Shown: piece by piece, positions 45,864-57,922 of the stretch | How the letters are laid out: the number at the start of each line of letters is the position of its first letter | How positions within the stretch are numbered: the first letter of the stretch is position 1 | Source: Chelonoidis abingdonii | Lineage: Eukaryota > Chordata > Testudines > Testudinidae | DNA length: 64,000 nt | Assembly (NCBI RefSeq): GCF_003597395.2 | Contig: NC_133777.1 | Span: forward strand, 62,154,236-62,218,235 | Direction of reading: 5' to 3' | Notes under the pieces: model-generated | Seen by the model: only the letters and a program-made list of their open reading frames with translations | Told to the model about the DNA's origin: nothing | Database searches by the model: none | Made by a program: the position numbers and the translations under genes

Positions 45864-47130
45864 ACAGATCTTGCCAGGGTGATCTTGATCGCACCTTCAT
45901 GGCCGACGGACAGACCGGGTCCCTTTTCTCGAACAGAAAGTCAATTCAACCCACCCACTCCACCTGCCTCCTCATCTCAAACCTCTTATACAGCCACACG
46001 GCCCGCTCTCACGCCCAACTCTCTCCATGCCTTCATCGTCAAAGCCTGGTACCTGCATCACGTTCTCTTCCAACGGAATCTGACTGTTCCGACCGAAGAT
46101 TCAGAGGCGGTACTTACTACACAATACGGGGCACGAGGAGAAGAGCACAATCCACCCGTACCCAAAAAAATCTCACCCCGAAAGTGGAAACGATTTCACA
46201 AAATGGTGCTACAACAAACAACTGTCTCCTACCTCTGCACCTCTTCCTGCATACCTCGATTTCTATTGGACATTAAACAATCTATTGGCCTTTCCTTCAG
46301 CTACACTCAGAGTCCACTTAGCTGCCATCACAATCTTTCCATGGTACATGTTACAATCACCCTCGGTCTTTTGCGCTCATATCCCCATCACCAAAGCATT
46401 TTCTGAAGGAACTCTCAATCCTATCATCCAGACATTAAGCCACCTACCCTCCAATGGGATTTCACCTAGTATTAGTCCTGTTTACAACTCATCAACCTTT
46501 TTGTAGTCCCGTAGCCATTGCTCCTCTTGCACCTCTCTTTGAAAAGCTCTTTTGTGGCCAATTAACCTCCGCCAGATGGGCAGGCAAGATACGCAGCCCT
46601 TTATGGCAGATCCACCATCATACGCTCTTCTTCAAGGACAAAAGTTCTCTATCGCCTCCACCCAAAAATTCCTTACCAAAGTTTCACCGTGCCGCTTTCA
46701 TTTCAATATCAATGAACCAATACGTCCTACAAACTTTTTTCTGAAACCACACATGCAAACTCCTTCGACAGCCACAATGCACACACTTACGTGCGCAGGC
46801 CCTTATCCTTTAATTTGGTACAGAACCAAACCTCAGAAATTCTCCTAGACTCTTGTCTCCATCGGGGCCCTCCACAGCCACATGGCATCTCTACGCGCAG
46901 AGACTTTTGAACTGTCTCCAATTGCATACGGCTCTGCTATCAGGTAAAGCAACCATCTACACCTCCAGCATGATCAGAACACATTCCACTAGATCTGTAT
47001 CTCACCTCTGAGCCCTCTGTTACATAAAGTACCATCATTGTCTGACATTTGTAGAGCAGTCCACCTTGGTCCTCCCAGCACACATTCCCGTCAAACACTA
47101 TGCCCTTACTCAGGGCCCTCTTCTGACACT
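45864..47130 (+). pseudogene. DIRS tyrosine recombinase remnant (frame-shifted)
   Basis: The same reading as RT-RNase H stays open to 46406, but the recombinase-like part after about 46260 jumps to other frames. One frame (46285-46506) holds 'LRVHLAAITIFP', and a second (46454-46744) 'LFTTHQPFCSPVAIAPLAP'. Near 47041-47110 there is a 'DICRAVHLGPPSTH' block, the usual end of the catalytic region of these recombinases. At least two frameshifts separate the pieces, so no full recombinase is encoded. Confidence 0.7.
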
Positions 47131-47300
47131 CGATAGGCAGGGCAAGTATAATCTATCTGCATCCTGCCGACCCGAAAGTCCTTACACCCTGCTTGAACTG
47201 AGTACATCGACTGCTCGAAGTACCACATTAGATGGATGCAACCACAGGGACACTCTCGAGAACAGAACGAGGAGGTTACTCAAACCTTGTGCAGTAACAA

Positions 47301-47485
47301 CGTTCTTGCGAGATGATGTCCCTGTGGTCTCCACTACCTCCACTAGCCCGCTCCTCCCCGCTACTCTTCGGAGTTGGGGTAGCCTCCGTTGTAAGAGAAG
47401 GAAACTGAGGGACGGGCGCCGGCATGCTCACCTAGAGTATATCTCAGGAGCGGGGGCAGGCTCTGCAAAAAAAAAAAAAAAAATA
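47301..47485 (+). repeat. DIRS right-end composite repeats and A-run
   Basis: First a direct copy of the element's left start (cgttcttgcgagatgatgtc cctgtgg at 47301-47327), then 'ctcttcggagttgggg', then an inverted copy of the left repeat's second half (gtaagagaaggaaactgag.., ..gcatgctcacctagagtata.., ..gcaggctctgc), then A15. This direct-plus-inverted order is that of the right terminal and internal complementary regions used by DIRS elements to make circles. Confidence 0.72.
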
Positions 47486-49113
47486 AAGAAGGTCAGCGTT
47501 GGCCTGGCTACGGAATTACTCTACTTGCGCAGAATTCTCCAAATCATGAGGCGGCATAAGAGGGTGTGGCATACTGGACTGCCAGGGATCGGAGGAGGCA
47601 TTGACCCAGGTAAACTGCTCCAGGGCCTGCATCTCGAAAGAAACACACATAGGCCGATATCCACACTCCACCCCGAGCATAAGGATATAAACGCATCAGT
47701 TACTTGCACAAGGTGTATAACCTCCTCATCATGATTCAATAGACCTATAGAGTGTTTAGCCATAATCAAAAAGGATAGGTGGATCAAGACACCAGAGGGC
47801 AAGAAAAATGTTAAGACAATGAGATAAAGAAAGTTCTTGAATGCAAAAAAAAGGTTTTAAAGCATGTTAAAAACCTAAAGATATTTAATTTTTTTTATTT
47901 TAAATCTCTCAACAACTGAGCAGTTGTTCTTCAGAGGCTTTGGAGAATCTGGACACTGACAGCCTTAAAGGCACAAATGGATTAGGCCTGCCCTGCTTTT
48001 GCCAGATCTGAAACCAGATGCTCACCAGGATGCAAAGAGAGAGAGGAAGCTAATTCTACAGACATACACTATCTAACTCTGAGGAAGGAATTTGGTATTG
48101 AACCAGTGCTGGTCCATAATCTTAGAAGTATTATCTGCAATTGTTCAAGCTGCTGTGCATGGAAGCATTAAGCACTGTCTAAGAGAGATGTTTAAGGATT
48201 GTTAAGATTGTGTCATAGACGGCCCTAGGCAGTGCAGTCATGATGGTGTGAACTGGTCTTCAGAGGACTGGACTTTATTTATCAACCATAAAATCAAAGA
48301 CATTTAAGCTAATTTGTGCATGGGAGGTAATTTAAATATTGACATTGCACTGGGGTGTGATCTGCAGTGCCTCTCTTTCAAGCAGAAAAATTTAAGTCAA
48401 GAGCTGGAGTCAGTGAATCAAGTGGCAAATGCAGGGGCCCCAGACTGTTGCATAAAGTAGCTGGAAGTTGGATATACTTTATGTGGAATGTTGACTATGT
48501 TCTTCATACACTAAATTACAAAAGACTATTTAAACAAAAAAGATCTGTTTGCAGAAAAACAAAAGTTAGAGAGTGGTGAGAGGACAAAACTGCTGATATT
48601 AAAAATTAATGGTTGTGAATAAAATGACAATTGAAAAATGGATCTGTGAAGTGTGTTTTATGGAACACCCCATTGAGAGAACTACTTGGCCCCTTGTCAT
48701 GCAATCCTATCAAAGCATAGCCCTGACACCTACAGCATCCTTTACAGGGCCTGGTGTGCCCCTGTCAGCACACCATTTAAACAAACATTACACATCAGGA
48801 TACAAGCAGATGTAGGAAAGCCCTGGCTGTAAAGTGAATGGAATGCTTACCTGACCCGGACACTTGTTGAATGGAGTTACCCATGTTTGAAGTACACTTA
48901 GTGCTGTATATGTATCTTCTCAGTTTTATCAAAATCTTCCTTGAGAATTTAATCATTAGTGAAATATAACTTTAAAATAGCATTCTAGTAAGGACATTTT
49001 AATTATAATGACTCATAACCATAACATAAAATCAGTAATTCTTTACATCAAATGAGTGCTATATTTACTGGATTTAATATCAGTATATTCATTAAGTTAT
49101 ATATGTATGCATT
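47486..49113. other. Intergenic stretch, no gene seen
   Basis: The frame that crosses 47066-47734 is formed by the recombinase end, the A-run and following unique DNA and has no meaning as one protein. Other frames (48367-48579, 48609-48815) lack any known motif. AT-rich. Confidence 0.5.
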
Positions 49114-49164
49114 TGTGTTTGTGTGTGTGTATATATATATATATATATAATATGTGTGTGTGTA
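49114..49164. repeat. (TG)n(TA)n(TG)n compound microsatellite
   Basis: A TG run, then alternating TA from about 49130 to 49148, then another TG run near 49152-49162. Likely polymorphic. No other function suggested. Confidence 0.9.
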
Positions 49165-49759
49165 CAGTTGGTTATATATTTTTATCTAACTGGTAGTATG
49201 TAGTGTTTGTTCTAAGGAGTGTGCTGCTAGGACATATTTACCTTTTGCTTCATTTTGTTAACATTTCTAGAGTGGGCATCACTTATTAGTCACTGGTTTC
49301 ATTTATTCGGGTCATATAGCAAATATTATTTGTTTCCCTCTCTAGATAAGATGGACCATATAGTTAGGGGTTCAGGTGGGTGAGGTTAAGTCAGATCCTG
49401 AAGGAGGAGGGTTTAAGTCATATCATTTCAGGTGTATCATCAGTTCCTGAGCATTGCCATTTCTGTGACATTAAGGTAGGGCTGGATTTTGGATGTCATG
49501 ATCCTTATCCAACAATCTCAACTTATATAAACTAGGGGCAATATACTACTATCCCATTGCAATAGTCTGAGGGTGGAAATCCTGTTGCATGGTATTCCAT
49601 AAACATATTAATACTTAAGAACTTAAAATTCCTTTATTGTGCAATATTAAAATATTAATTCATAATGCCATACAAGGCATACTTCAGTTCTGTTTGTGCC
49701 ATGAGGAAAAATAAACACTCATGACATTTCAGACCATTACTAATTTATTTATCAGTATT

Positions 49760-49965
49760 TGTAACTATATGTGTCTAAGCACCTTGTAGATATCCATCAG
49801 TTAAGCCTTACAACATGACTGGGAGATAAGGAAATATTATTATCCCAGTTTTGCATTTAGGGAAGGTGCAGGACAAAGAGTCATGCAGGTCACACAGGAA
49901 GTCTTTAATAAAGTACAAACTACAACCTAGATCTTCTGATCCCCTTTGCTATAACCCTAAGGGTA
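49760..49965 (-). repeat. MIR/CORE-SINE-like fragment, minus strand
   Basis: Minus-strand reading gives the MIR core: 'gacttcctgtgtgacctgcatg', 'tccctaaatgcaaaactggg' and 'ataataatatttccttatct', then 'ctacaaggtgcttagacac'. Boundaries approximate. Confidence 0.55.
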
Positions 49966-50104
49966 TTTTCCTGTCTTTTTCTCCTTCTGCCTTTATCCTA
50001 TCCATCTTTCTCCATCTCTCCCTTTGTTTTCTCCCCAGCTTTGGCCATACATTTAATTCTTAATTACATCATAGAATTTTGAGGGGACAAGTGTTCTCCT
50101 ATCG

Positions 50105-50197
50105 ATTTAGCATGTCTTCACCAGACCCGCTAAATTGACACTGACTGCATCGATTGCAGCAGTGCCAATCTACTCGTAAGTGTAGACATGCCCTCAG
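50105..50197. repeat. MITE fragment ending gtgtagacatgccct
   Basis: A hairpin-like segment whose right end, tcgtaagtgtagacatgccctcag, is that of an abundant archosaur/turtle MITE type. The left end (ttagcatgtcttcac) is degenerate. A similar single end, 'ttagggcaggtctacact', occurs alone at 6247-6264. Confidence 0.45.
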
Positions 50198-50199
50198 TG

Positions 50200-52875
50200 T
50201 CTGGATACTTTGACATCTTCCATTTAGAGCTTCCTCAGAAACTCCTCTCTTCACTGCTCACAGACTAATGGACCTTTATGCTTGCCTCAGTTTCACTTTC
50301 TCATTATTAGTCATTCATCGCTGCCTCTTCTACTCTCAAAAAACCTAGGATCACTAAAAATCTGTGGAAGATTTATTTCCAGTCATTCCCCACACTAAAT
50401 CAAGAATTTGTTATTGCTTCTCTACTTCTATTTGAATTTCTCCCTCTGCAACATTTCTGATACAGTTTCTTCTGTTCGTTACCTCATCCATGGTCAGTAT
50501 AAACTTTCCTCAGATGCTTCACCTTGGCCTCTCATATAGCATTTTGACTCTGTTATTTTTTTTTCCTTTTCAGTGTGATGTGAAACAAGTAATTTATTAT
50601 TATCCATTGGGACTTAAAATATTTTTTTAAAATATTTATGGTGTAATTTATGTACAGTTGTTTTAGTTGAATGTAGATCACACTACATGACTCATCTAGA
50701 AATGTACTTCCATCATGAAATTGCAGCATGCCCATAGATCCTTCTAACTCACACAAGAGAAGAAAATAAAATTCAACTAACTGCAGCCTGAAATTAAACA
50801 GACACCTAAATACAATGATTACTTGGCAATAAGGCAAGGGACATGTTTTTACACAGTACAGACTGTCAGAAGGGCCTTGAAATTTCTGCTTGAAAATGAA
50901 AGATGTGTTACAGACATTTGTAATTCTCCCATGTTTAAAATTCTTTCTTTGAATTTAAGGAGAAGTAGATTTTAAAAAATCATATTTAGTTATTTTGATT
51001 TGACTTTAAAAATGAACTAACATGCAAATGTGAGAACCCTGATGGTAATCCTCCAGCAGCACAAATACAAATAAATTAACTCCACCAGCCTTCAATAATC
51101 AAACAGAGTCAATCATTTACCTCAGCCAGTAAACATGGAAAATCTCCAAAAAAGCCTTCACACACACACCCCCAACAGAATCAGGAAGATACCTTCATTC
51201 TTCCCCAATATCACTGTCAAACAAACATTGAGCCATCATTTGAAGGCAATACAGCCCATCAGCACATAGAAATGGCCTTGATCCATGAAACTGATATTAT
51301 GTTTCAGGAGACTAGAGTAGGTGTTCAGCTTTGCACACACTTCTGCCTCTCCATGCATTTTTAAAATGTTCAGTACAAGAGTATGTCAATGTGGACCTGA
51401 TGACTATTATGTGAGCAGAGATCTGTTTTGCCTTTCCCAGTGGAGAAGTGCAGTTGAAGAGACTTGTTCACCTTGTTCAAAGTAGGCTTTGAACATTAAA
51501 GAATAGAACAGTATTAATTATGCATAATAACCAAAATGTGCTGAAATACACAGTGCCTTTTCTGACTTCATTCAGGAGGCACATAAAGCATGTATAGACT
51601 TGTGTAGGATTGCTTTAAAGAATGTGTCAACAAATATTTAAGTCATACAAGCCCATGTGATAGGATTATTCGTTGATATTGTAGAAAGGAACCAAACTAA
51701 CATATATTCTTTATAGAGTTTAATTTTAAACCTTTTTACGTGTTAACCACCTAGCCATTATTCTGTTATAAATAATAATGTGGCAGTCACTTCTTTCATA
51801 TTGACTATATACCAAATAATGATTCAACTAATACCATACCGACTATAAATACAAATCATGGCAGGAGCCAAGGCAGTTGGAGGGGTTTAATGAGGCTGTT
51901 TGTGCTAGGGAGGGGTGAAAAACAGAATTTGAAGTAGCAGACCAGAGCAGAAGGGCTTGAATTTGTTCGCCATGAAATGCCATTTTGTGCCAGAGTCTGA
52001 GGAACCATTTGGCAATAGCCATAGCCATGTCCGCTCTACTTGTAACAGGTTTATTTGCTCAAGTATAAGTACTGGCAACTGTGACAGAATTTGTTTCAGA
52101 CCCAATTAATCAAAGATTTACCCATCCCTAATTGTAATGAAGCAACACAAATATCATGATCTAAGAATTGTAGCCCAGTGTACTTTCATGGACAAAAGCT
52201 TCCCTTTGTCAGGATAACATCACTGCAAAAGGTGAAGGGCATCAATGGAAAAATGTAGACTGGTTTTGAAAATTTTGCATTCTGGAAGTTTGCATTTGAA
52301 AGTTTTGCGTAAGTCCTCTTTTGATGAGAGGATTTAAATTGTTGTTACTCTCAGGCCATTCTACAAAGTGTTACTATTTCAAAATTAGCTTTAATACCTT
52401 GCACAAAATTTTGCTAAACATGATAGGCTGCCTCCTCCCAACATCCACTGGCTAAATAATCAGGGTTCATCATTAATAAAAATCAGAAAGGGCTCTCCCA
52501 GATATAAGGACACTTACTTCTGTAAAAACTACTTAATGGAGAGGGACCTAGGACTCCTTTCAGTAATCTGTCCTGTACAGGTTAAAGGAAAGAAAAATAG
52601 GGCAACCTGCAAATTTCAGCCCTATATACTAATCACCATTTCTATTTATTAGTCATTACTGGTCAACAGACTGCTTGTTTCTGTATAAGGTACAAATAAA
52701 AAGATAGTCCCTTCTCCAAGGATTTAACAAATATAACCACCAAAATATCATCCCACTGAAGCTAATGTGAGTTAGTCATAATTTTCAGTGGAAGAAAGCA
52801 GAATTTTGATCTAATGAAGAAGCTTAAAGACTTTGTGTCAATAGTTTACCACCGTTGTAGTTTACAATGCACTGT
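50200..52875. other. Intergenic stretch, no gene seen
   Basis: AT-rich, with only short frames on both strands (for example 50553-50837 minus, 51843-52105 minus) lacking recognisable domains. A small segment near 52165-52215 has 'gtagcccagtgt' and 'ggacaaaagcttccctttgtc', perhaps a decayed snap-back repeat. Nothing else found. Confidence 0.5.
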
Positions 52876-53960
52876 TGTCATAAATGGATAGGTAAGGTAA
52901 GGGTTAAGTTTCTTTTACCTGAAAAGGGTAACCGAACACCTGACCAGAGGACCAATCAGAGAACTGGATTGTTTAAAGTCATTGGCGGGAATTTGTATAC
53001 TCGGGGTCGTTTTGTTTCTTAGCTATGAGGAACAAGTCTCTTCTAATTCTCTCTATAACTTCTCTAAACATCTGTAAGTACCACAGGAACCGCAAAGTAA
53101 TTCAGCTATGATGGTCTTTGGGTGTATTTACCTGTATGTTAATTGTTGTGCTGGTTTATTGGGCTCTTTTAAATCAGACTGTTTCTTTATATTTTCTTAT
53201 AAGCAAGAGCCTGTATGAGTTTCTTAATGCAAGATGATTGTTTTATATTGTCTTTCTTTTTTTCTATAAGTTTTCTTGTTAACCATGTGAAAGTTCTTTT
53301 CTCTAGGAGCAAAGGGAAAAGCCAGCTGTGGGCTATTTTCCTATTTGGGTCCAGGGAAAGAGCAGACTACAGGGAAGAGACGAAGAATTCTCTCTGTTCT
53401 CTGTGGTTACAGTTTTTCCCTCATCTGCGAGCAAGGGGGGTGGCAGAGACCAGCTGTGGGATTTTGCACTCCATTGTCCTGAGGGAAGCAGAAAAGCTGG
53501 TTTCTTGGTCACACAGGTTAGCCACGAGGCAAGCCTGAAAAGGAGGGGAGGGGTTTTCCCTGCTTTTAGCATCCAAGGATTGGGAATCTGGGTCCCCCAA
53601 GGGAGGTTGGGGACACCAGGGAGGAAAGGGGGATCAGGCCCCATAGATTAATTCCTGATGCTGGTGGCAGCGAGAAATATCCAAGCTGGTATGTGAGCTT
53701 GGGGGAGTTTCAGGTAAGCCCCAAACTTTGGACGCAAAAGTCCAGGTTTGGGACAGACCAGACTGGTGGACACTAAAGTCCAGGTCTGGATGGGACGGCT
53801 AGATTACCACATGGTGTGCAGCGGATTGGGAAGTATAAATCCATAACCAAGCTACATTAATTTTTTTCCCTGCTAGGCATTAGCAGGCAGAGGAATTGGG
53901 TTTAAAGCAGACAGATAAAAAAATTTTTCTTTTCCCTCGCTGTTTCAGCAGTTCGCATTT
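52876..53960 (+). mobile_element. LTR and leader-like sequence of an endogenous retrovirus/LTR element
   Basis: The sequence begins TGTCATAAATGG after ..cactgt and includes 'aaggtaagggttaagt', CCAAT-containing 'gaccaatcagagaactgg', 'gtatactcggggtcg' and a long transcribed-like part, then 'ctgatgctggtggcagcgag' near 53657-53676. The last part is a typical LTR end followed by a primer-binding-like site. After it a leader-like segment carries internal duplicates ('aaagtccaggttt' and 'aaagtccaggtct'). No gag, pol or env frame follows, so this is a remnant. The frames of about 105 codons inside the LTR have no protein similarity. The second LTR was not found. Confidence 0.6.
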
Positions 53961-54608
53961 TTTACTAGGTCATAAAGAGAGCCATTAAGAGTCATTGGTT
54001 GGAACAATAGCCTTCTCTTTCAGAGGCTTGCTAGCATCACCACAGTCCCAGGGAGGAAGAGATTGGTTTTACAGACAGCAAAAAAAATTTTTCTTCTCCT
54101 TGCTGCTCTTAGCATCTTACTTTAAGGAAGACGGGGTTTCACATGATTTTCAAAAGTCTCATAAACCAGTTTTCACTAGAATATCAAATGTATTAATCTA
54201 TTTCCAAATCAAATTTCATCTTCCAATGTTCAAAAAAGATTGCAAGAATATTTTTGTACTCTGAAAACTATTTGAAAAAATTGCCGAACTTTTTGAGACA
54301 TCAAGAAAATCATTTTGTAACAGAGGCCTAATGTGGAAAATTTCAGCCAAAAGGTTAATGTTTCAGAAACTTCTGAGTGATTAAATAAGAGAGTTTTAAT
54401 GGAAACTGTTGGCTGTCTTAACAGTAGAGGGTCATGTCTAACATTCAGTTACAAACACAATCTAATCTCATAGCTAATCTTAAAAATTGGCCCACTGCAC
54501 ATTTTAGACAAAGCTGAATAGAATTCTCAGCAAAATATAAGAACAAATCTCAAAATACCAGTCAAGAAACTTACAAACAGAATATAAATAAATGATCTGT
54601 TATGCAGT

Positions 54609-54806
54609 CAGGGGCGGCTCCAGGCAGCAGTGCACCAAGTGCCTTCGGCGGCAATTTGGCGGCGGGTACACCGAAGGCGCAGGACCAGTGGACCTCCCAC
54701 AGGCATGCCACCAAATCCGCGTTACCAGTGGACGTCCCACAGGCATGCTGCCGAAAGCCACCTGACTGCCATGCTTGGAGCAGCAAAATACATAGAGCTT
54801 CCCCTG
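54609..54806. mobile_element. hAT MITE (198 bp), CAGGGGCGGCTCC type
   Basis: Starts CAGGGGCGGCTCCAGG and ends CTTCCCCTG. The flanking octamers TATGCAGT and TACACAGT match at 6 of 8. The body is GC-rich (ggcggcaatttggcggcggg) and has a 50-bp internal duplication: 'accagtggacctcccacaggcatgc' at about 54683 and 'accagtggacgtcccacagg' at about 54725. The small frames in it have no meaning. Confidence 0.72.
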
Positions 54807-55407
54807 TACACAGTACAGCATATTTATAAATCTTACATTTACTCTTAATGTAATTTTTTCAAATAGTTAAAAATGAGTTAACTGCCTTAATCCACATAGG
54901 ATTTTCATATATATAGTTAATGTACTACAGTTTCCAACCAGTTTGCACTAATAATTAGGCTGCACTTGCAGAAGAATGCCGTGTCATGCTTGTTATTTTC
55001 AAAGCAGCAAACTTTACTTGTATAGACATGTATATGAAAACTTAATCCACACAGATATGAAAAATTTCTTTTGACATAATACAAAAGATTGACACATATG
55101 AACAATAAAAATTAAATGTACCTTTGCACTGGGAGGTGTATACTTCAATAGTTTGCTATCAGCTATTAGGAATTCAAGAACTTCAGGTGATAACAGTCGA
55201 CATTTCTATTCAACTGTCTGCTACTGATTTTCTTTTTTGTAGTCTGAGATCTCTCAAGGTTTGATTCCATGTTCTGCTTTTTCCTAAGATGTTCAAAGTA
55301 ATAAAGATTCTGTGTCTCAGTAGCAGTGTTGTTTTTTCCTTTTTCATTCTTGCATATGCGTTTGTTTTTAAATAAGGGTTGACCTTTGCTCTGAGTACTA
55401 AAGAATT

Positions 55408-55482
55408 AAAGACCTGATCCAAAGCCCGTTGAAGGCAGTGGAAAGACTCTTATTGACTTCAGTGGACTTTGGATCAGTCCTA
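55408..55482. repeat. Palindromic repeat, best-kept member (acctgatccaaagcccgttg)
   Basis: Arms 'acctgatccaaagcccgttga' and 'tcagtggactttggatcagtc' are reverse complements around 'aaagactcttattgactt'. The perfect-looking hairpin and its recurrence through the window indicate a dispersed foldback family. Confidence 0.6.
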
Positions 55483-56488
55483 AATATTTGCTGTATTAGA
55501 TGGAAAGATATTGTAGTTTCAAATACTCTGCAAAATCCTAATGATGGTGAGCCAGATTCCTAGGAACATCACTTCAGATTTTGTCTGAAAATGGCCAGCA
55601 AAGAATTTCCCTTGCAACATGGCAATTCTTTGGGGATCTTATGCCATAAGTGCAACTTAAAGGAACCACTAAGCTGCTCTAACTGGAACTGAGCCAGCCC
55701 ACGATATAGGAATCATAGTCAGCTCCCTGAAGTCCCCGCTCCTCCTCTGCCCTTTCCAAGCTCCCTTTGGCCAGGGTACAGTTAAAGTTTGTAAAGTTAA
55801 GAAAGGAAGAACCAAAAAGATCAGTGTTCAGTAAAATTGCTAGATTTTATTGTAACAATTGAATTATATTGTTTCTTCTTCGTTTAAAGAGCAGAACAAA
55901 GAGTTTCAGAAACATGAAATGTATCTGTTGGCAACTCTAAAACTATTTTCATTTTTCTAATGAGAAAATTTATTAATGTGAATAATTAGTGGTTTGGTGT
56001 GTGTTTTTCTAAAGACGTTCCATCTGCACCTCCTTTTACCATGATGTGTTTTATCTTCCTGGCAGTCAAAAGATAATCGCAATTGTCGTGATGTAGCATA
56101 CAGGTTCCTGTTATGTTGGGGAAGTATAAAATTGCATACCATGCTGTAGCTGCTGGAAAGAAAAAGCAGTTCACCACGGTATTTGTAGCTGTCTGACTCT
56201 CAAACATCAAATGGGAAGGCAAGAGGATGAGTGTTCTTCAACTAGGTATTTTCAGATTGCTTATATCTATTCTCATACATACAAACATGACAGGTAAACG
56301 TAATGCTGCTAAAAAGCAATCAGTTTTGTTTCCCCAGTATATCTTCTAAGAAATCAAATGCATTACTTGCTGCATGCATACATACAGACATGCATGCACC
56401 AAAGCTTTCTCAAACAGGAACTCTGAACAAAGGTCACTCTAAAAAAGTATTTATTTGAAGATTCAAAATGATGTAGTCTGACTGAGAG

Positions 56489-57914
56489 CAGGGCCAGGTC
56501 TAAGCACCAGCAAAACTAGCAAGTGCTTGGGGCAGCACATTTGCAGGGGGCAGCATTCGGGCCATCCTTTTTTTTAAAAAAAAAAACAAACTCACTTCCT
56601 CCCCTCTCACAACCCTGCAGAAGCAGAGCCGCAGAGCAGCTGGGGATCCAGCATGGGATCTGAGAATCCACAGGGCCCTGGGAGCTGTACTTCGTTGCCT
56701 AGCTCCCTGCCTGTAGAGCCAGGCCTGGAGCAGGGAAAGAACTACATTTCCCAGCAATCCCTTGGCAGCTATCAACAGGAAAAGGAGGGGTAGGGAGTGA
56801 GGTAGCTGAGCCATGCTGTAGCTTGCTGTGAGTTGAAAGCGGTGGCACTGTGAATGGGGAACAAGTGTGCCCAAGGAGTAGAAGCTTTGCCCCAGATATC
56901 CCCTTCAGAAGACTTCCCCAGACTTGATTAGGCATACTGGTGTGACCTCACCTTGCAGCCCCCAAAGAAAGAATTGGCTGGACTAAATGGACAGTACCCC
57001 TCTCTATCTGAAGCCTAGCAAGGAAGGTATATGAATCCCACTAGAATTTAAAATGAAAAGTAAGGAAGGAGAGGCTCTGGACCTGGGCGGCTTTAGATAC
57101 AGTACCAGGCACTTAGGAGGATTTCCACTTCTGAGCCATGGAAGCAGAAATTGACTTTTCCTTTCCAGATATAGCTAATATTCAGAAAGGGAATCTAGCA
57201 CCTGCCTTCCAGATTTGAACACCCTCAAAATTCAGAGTGCTCAAGCTCAATTCGGGCAGCTGTTACTTCATTTCTCCCAAATCAAATATACTGATCCACT
57301 GTAACTTGCTGTAGAAAAAGTAGGATAAAAATTGAGCAAGAAATGCTTTCCCAGTGGTTTTTAGGACTGGAATTGCTATTTTCAACAGCCATTGCCTTTT
57401 TTTTTGTTTGTTTTTTAAAATGAAGACAGTGATATTGCATTGGCAAATTCCCCATAGGAAGAAAGAGTGGAACAAAAGAATAATAAAGGCACCTCAACTT
57501 TTCCTCATTTATGTAGGACAGTCTTATAATATGCATCCAGATATCTCCAATCACACAAACTGAAAATTGTTCCACTTTACTGTAGTTTCTGTAACCATAT
57601 GGGAACCAATCCTGTCTGTGTTATGTGCACATCCAAAATTCCCTGCTGAATGACCCACCTTGGGAGCGAGTTACCAGTAACCTAGGGCTGGGACAGCAGG
57701 AGGTTGCAGGTTGGGGGGAAAGCCAGGTAGGTCAGCAGGGCACGCGAGTGAGGGAAAAGGAGCCCAGTGCTGGGGCGGCAGGGGGTGTGGGTGGATGGGG
57801 GGAGAACCCAGGGCAGAGGCAGCAGGGGACTGTGAGGGGGAGCCCAGGGCTGGAGTGAGGGGCAGGCAAAATTTTTTTTTGCTTGGGGCAGCAAAAAACC
57901 TAGAGCCGGCCCTG
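56489..57914. mobile_element. hAT element (1,426 bp), CAGGGCC type, exact 8-bp TSD
   Basis: Left end CAGGGCCAGGTCTAAGC and right end CTAGAGCCGGCCCTG are inverted. The flanks ACTGAGAG (56481-56488 and 57915-57922) are identical. Subterminal parts 'gcttggggcagcacattt' and 'gcttggggcagcaaaaaa' match in direct sense. The middle has AT-rich and GC-rich patches, with no transposase-like frame (a 124-codon minus-strand frame at 56500-56874 has no hAT motif). It may be a deletion derivative or may contain a second insertion. Confidence 0.8.
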
Positions 57915-57922
57915 ACTGAGAG

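Larger units (their letters stand above)
41616..47485 (+). mobile_element. Nearly full-length DIRS-like (tyrosine recombinase) retrotransposon
   Basis: The order is terminal repeat, gag-like frames, RT-RNase H, tyrosine recombinase remnant, terminal repeats. This is the arrangement of DIRS-order elements, which use a tyrosine recombinase instead of an integrase. The end sequences 41731-41802 and 47389-47467 are inverted to each other, and 41621-41663 recurs directly at 47301-47352. No target duplication is expected. The copy is damaged: several frame breaks in gag, one in-frame TGA after RT-RNase H and frameshifts in the recombinase. The A-run at 47469-47483 marks the right limit. Boundaries are within about 20 bases. 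Confidence 0.88.

Noticed and set aside
47066..47734. 222-codon frame crossing the DIRS right end
   Set aside because: It fuses recombinase-end sequence, terminal repeats, a poly-lysine from the A-run and flanking DNA, so it cannot be one real protein.
53215..53651. 107-codon frames in the LTR
   Set aside because: Overlapping frames on both strands inside LTR sequence, with no gag-like or other domain.
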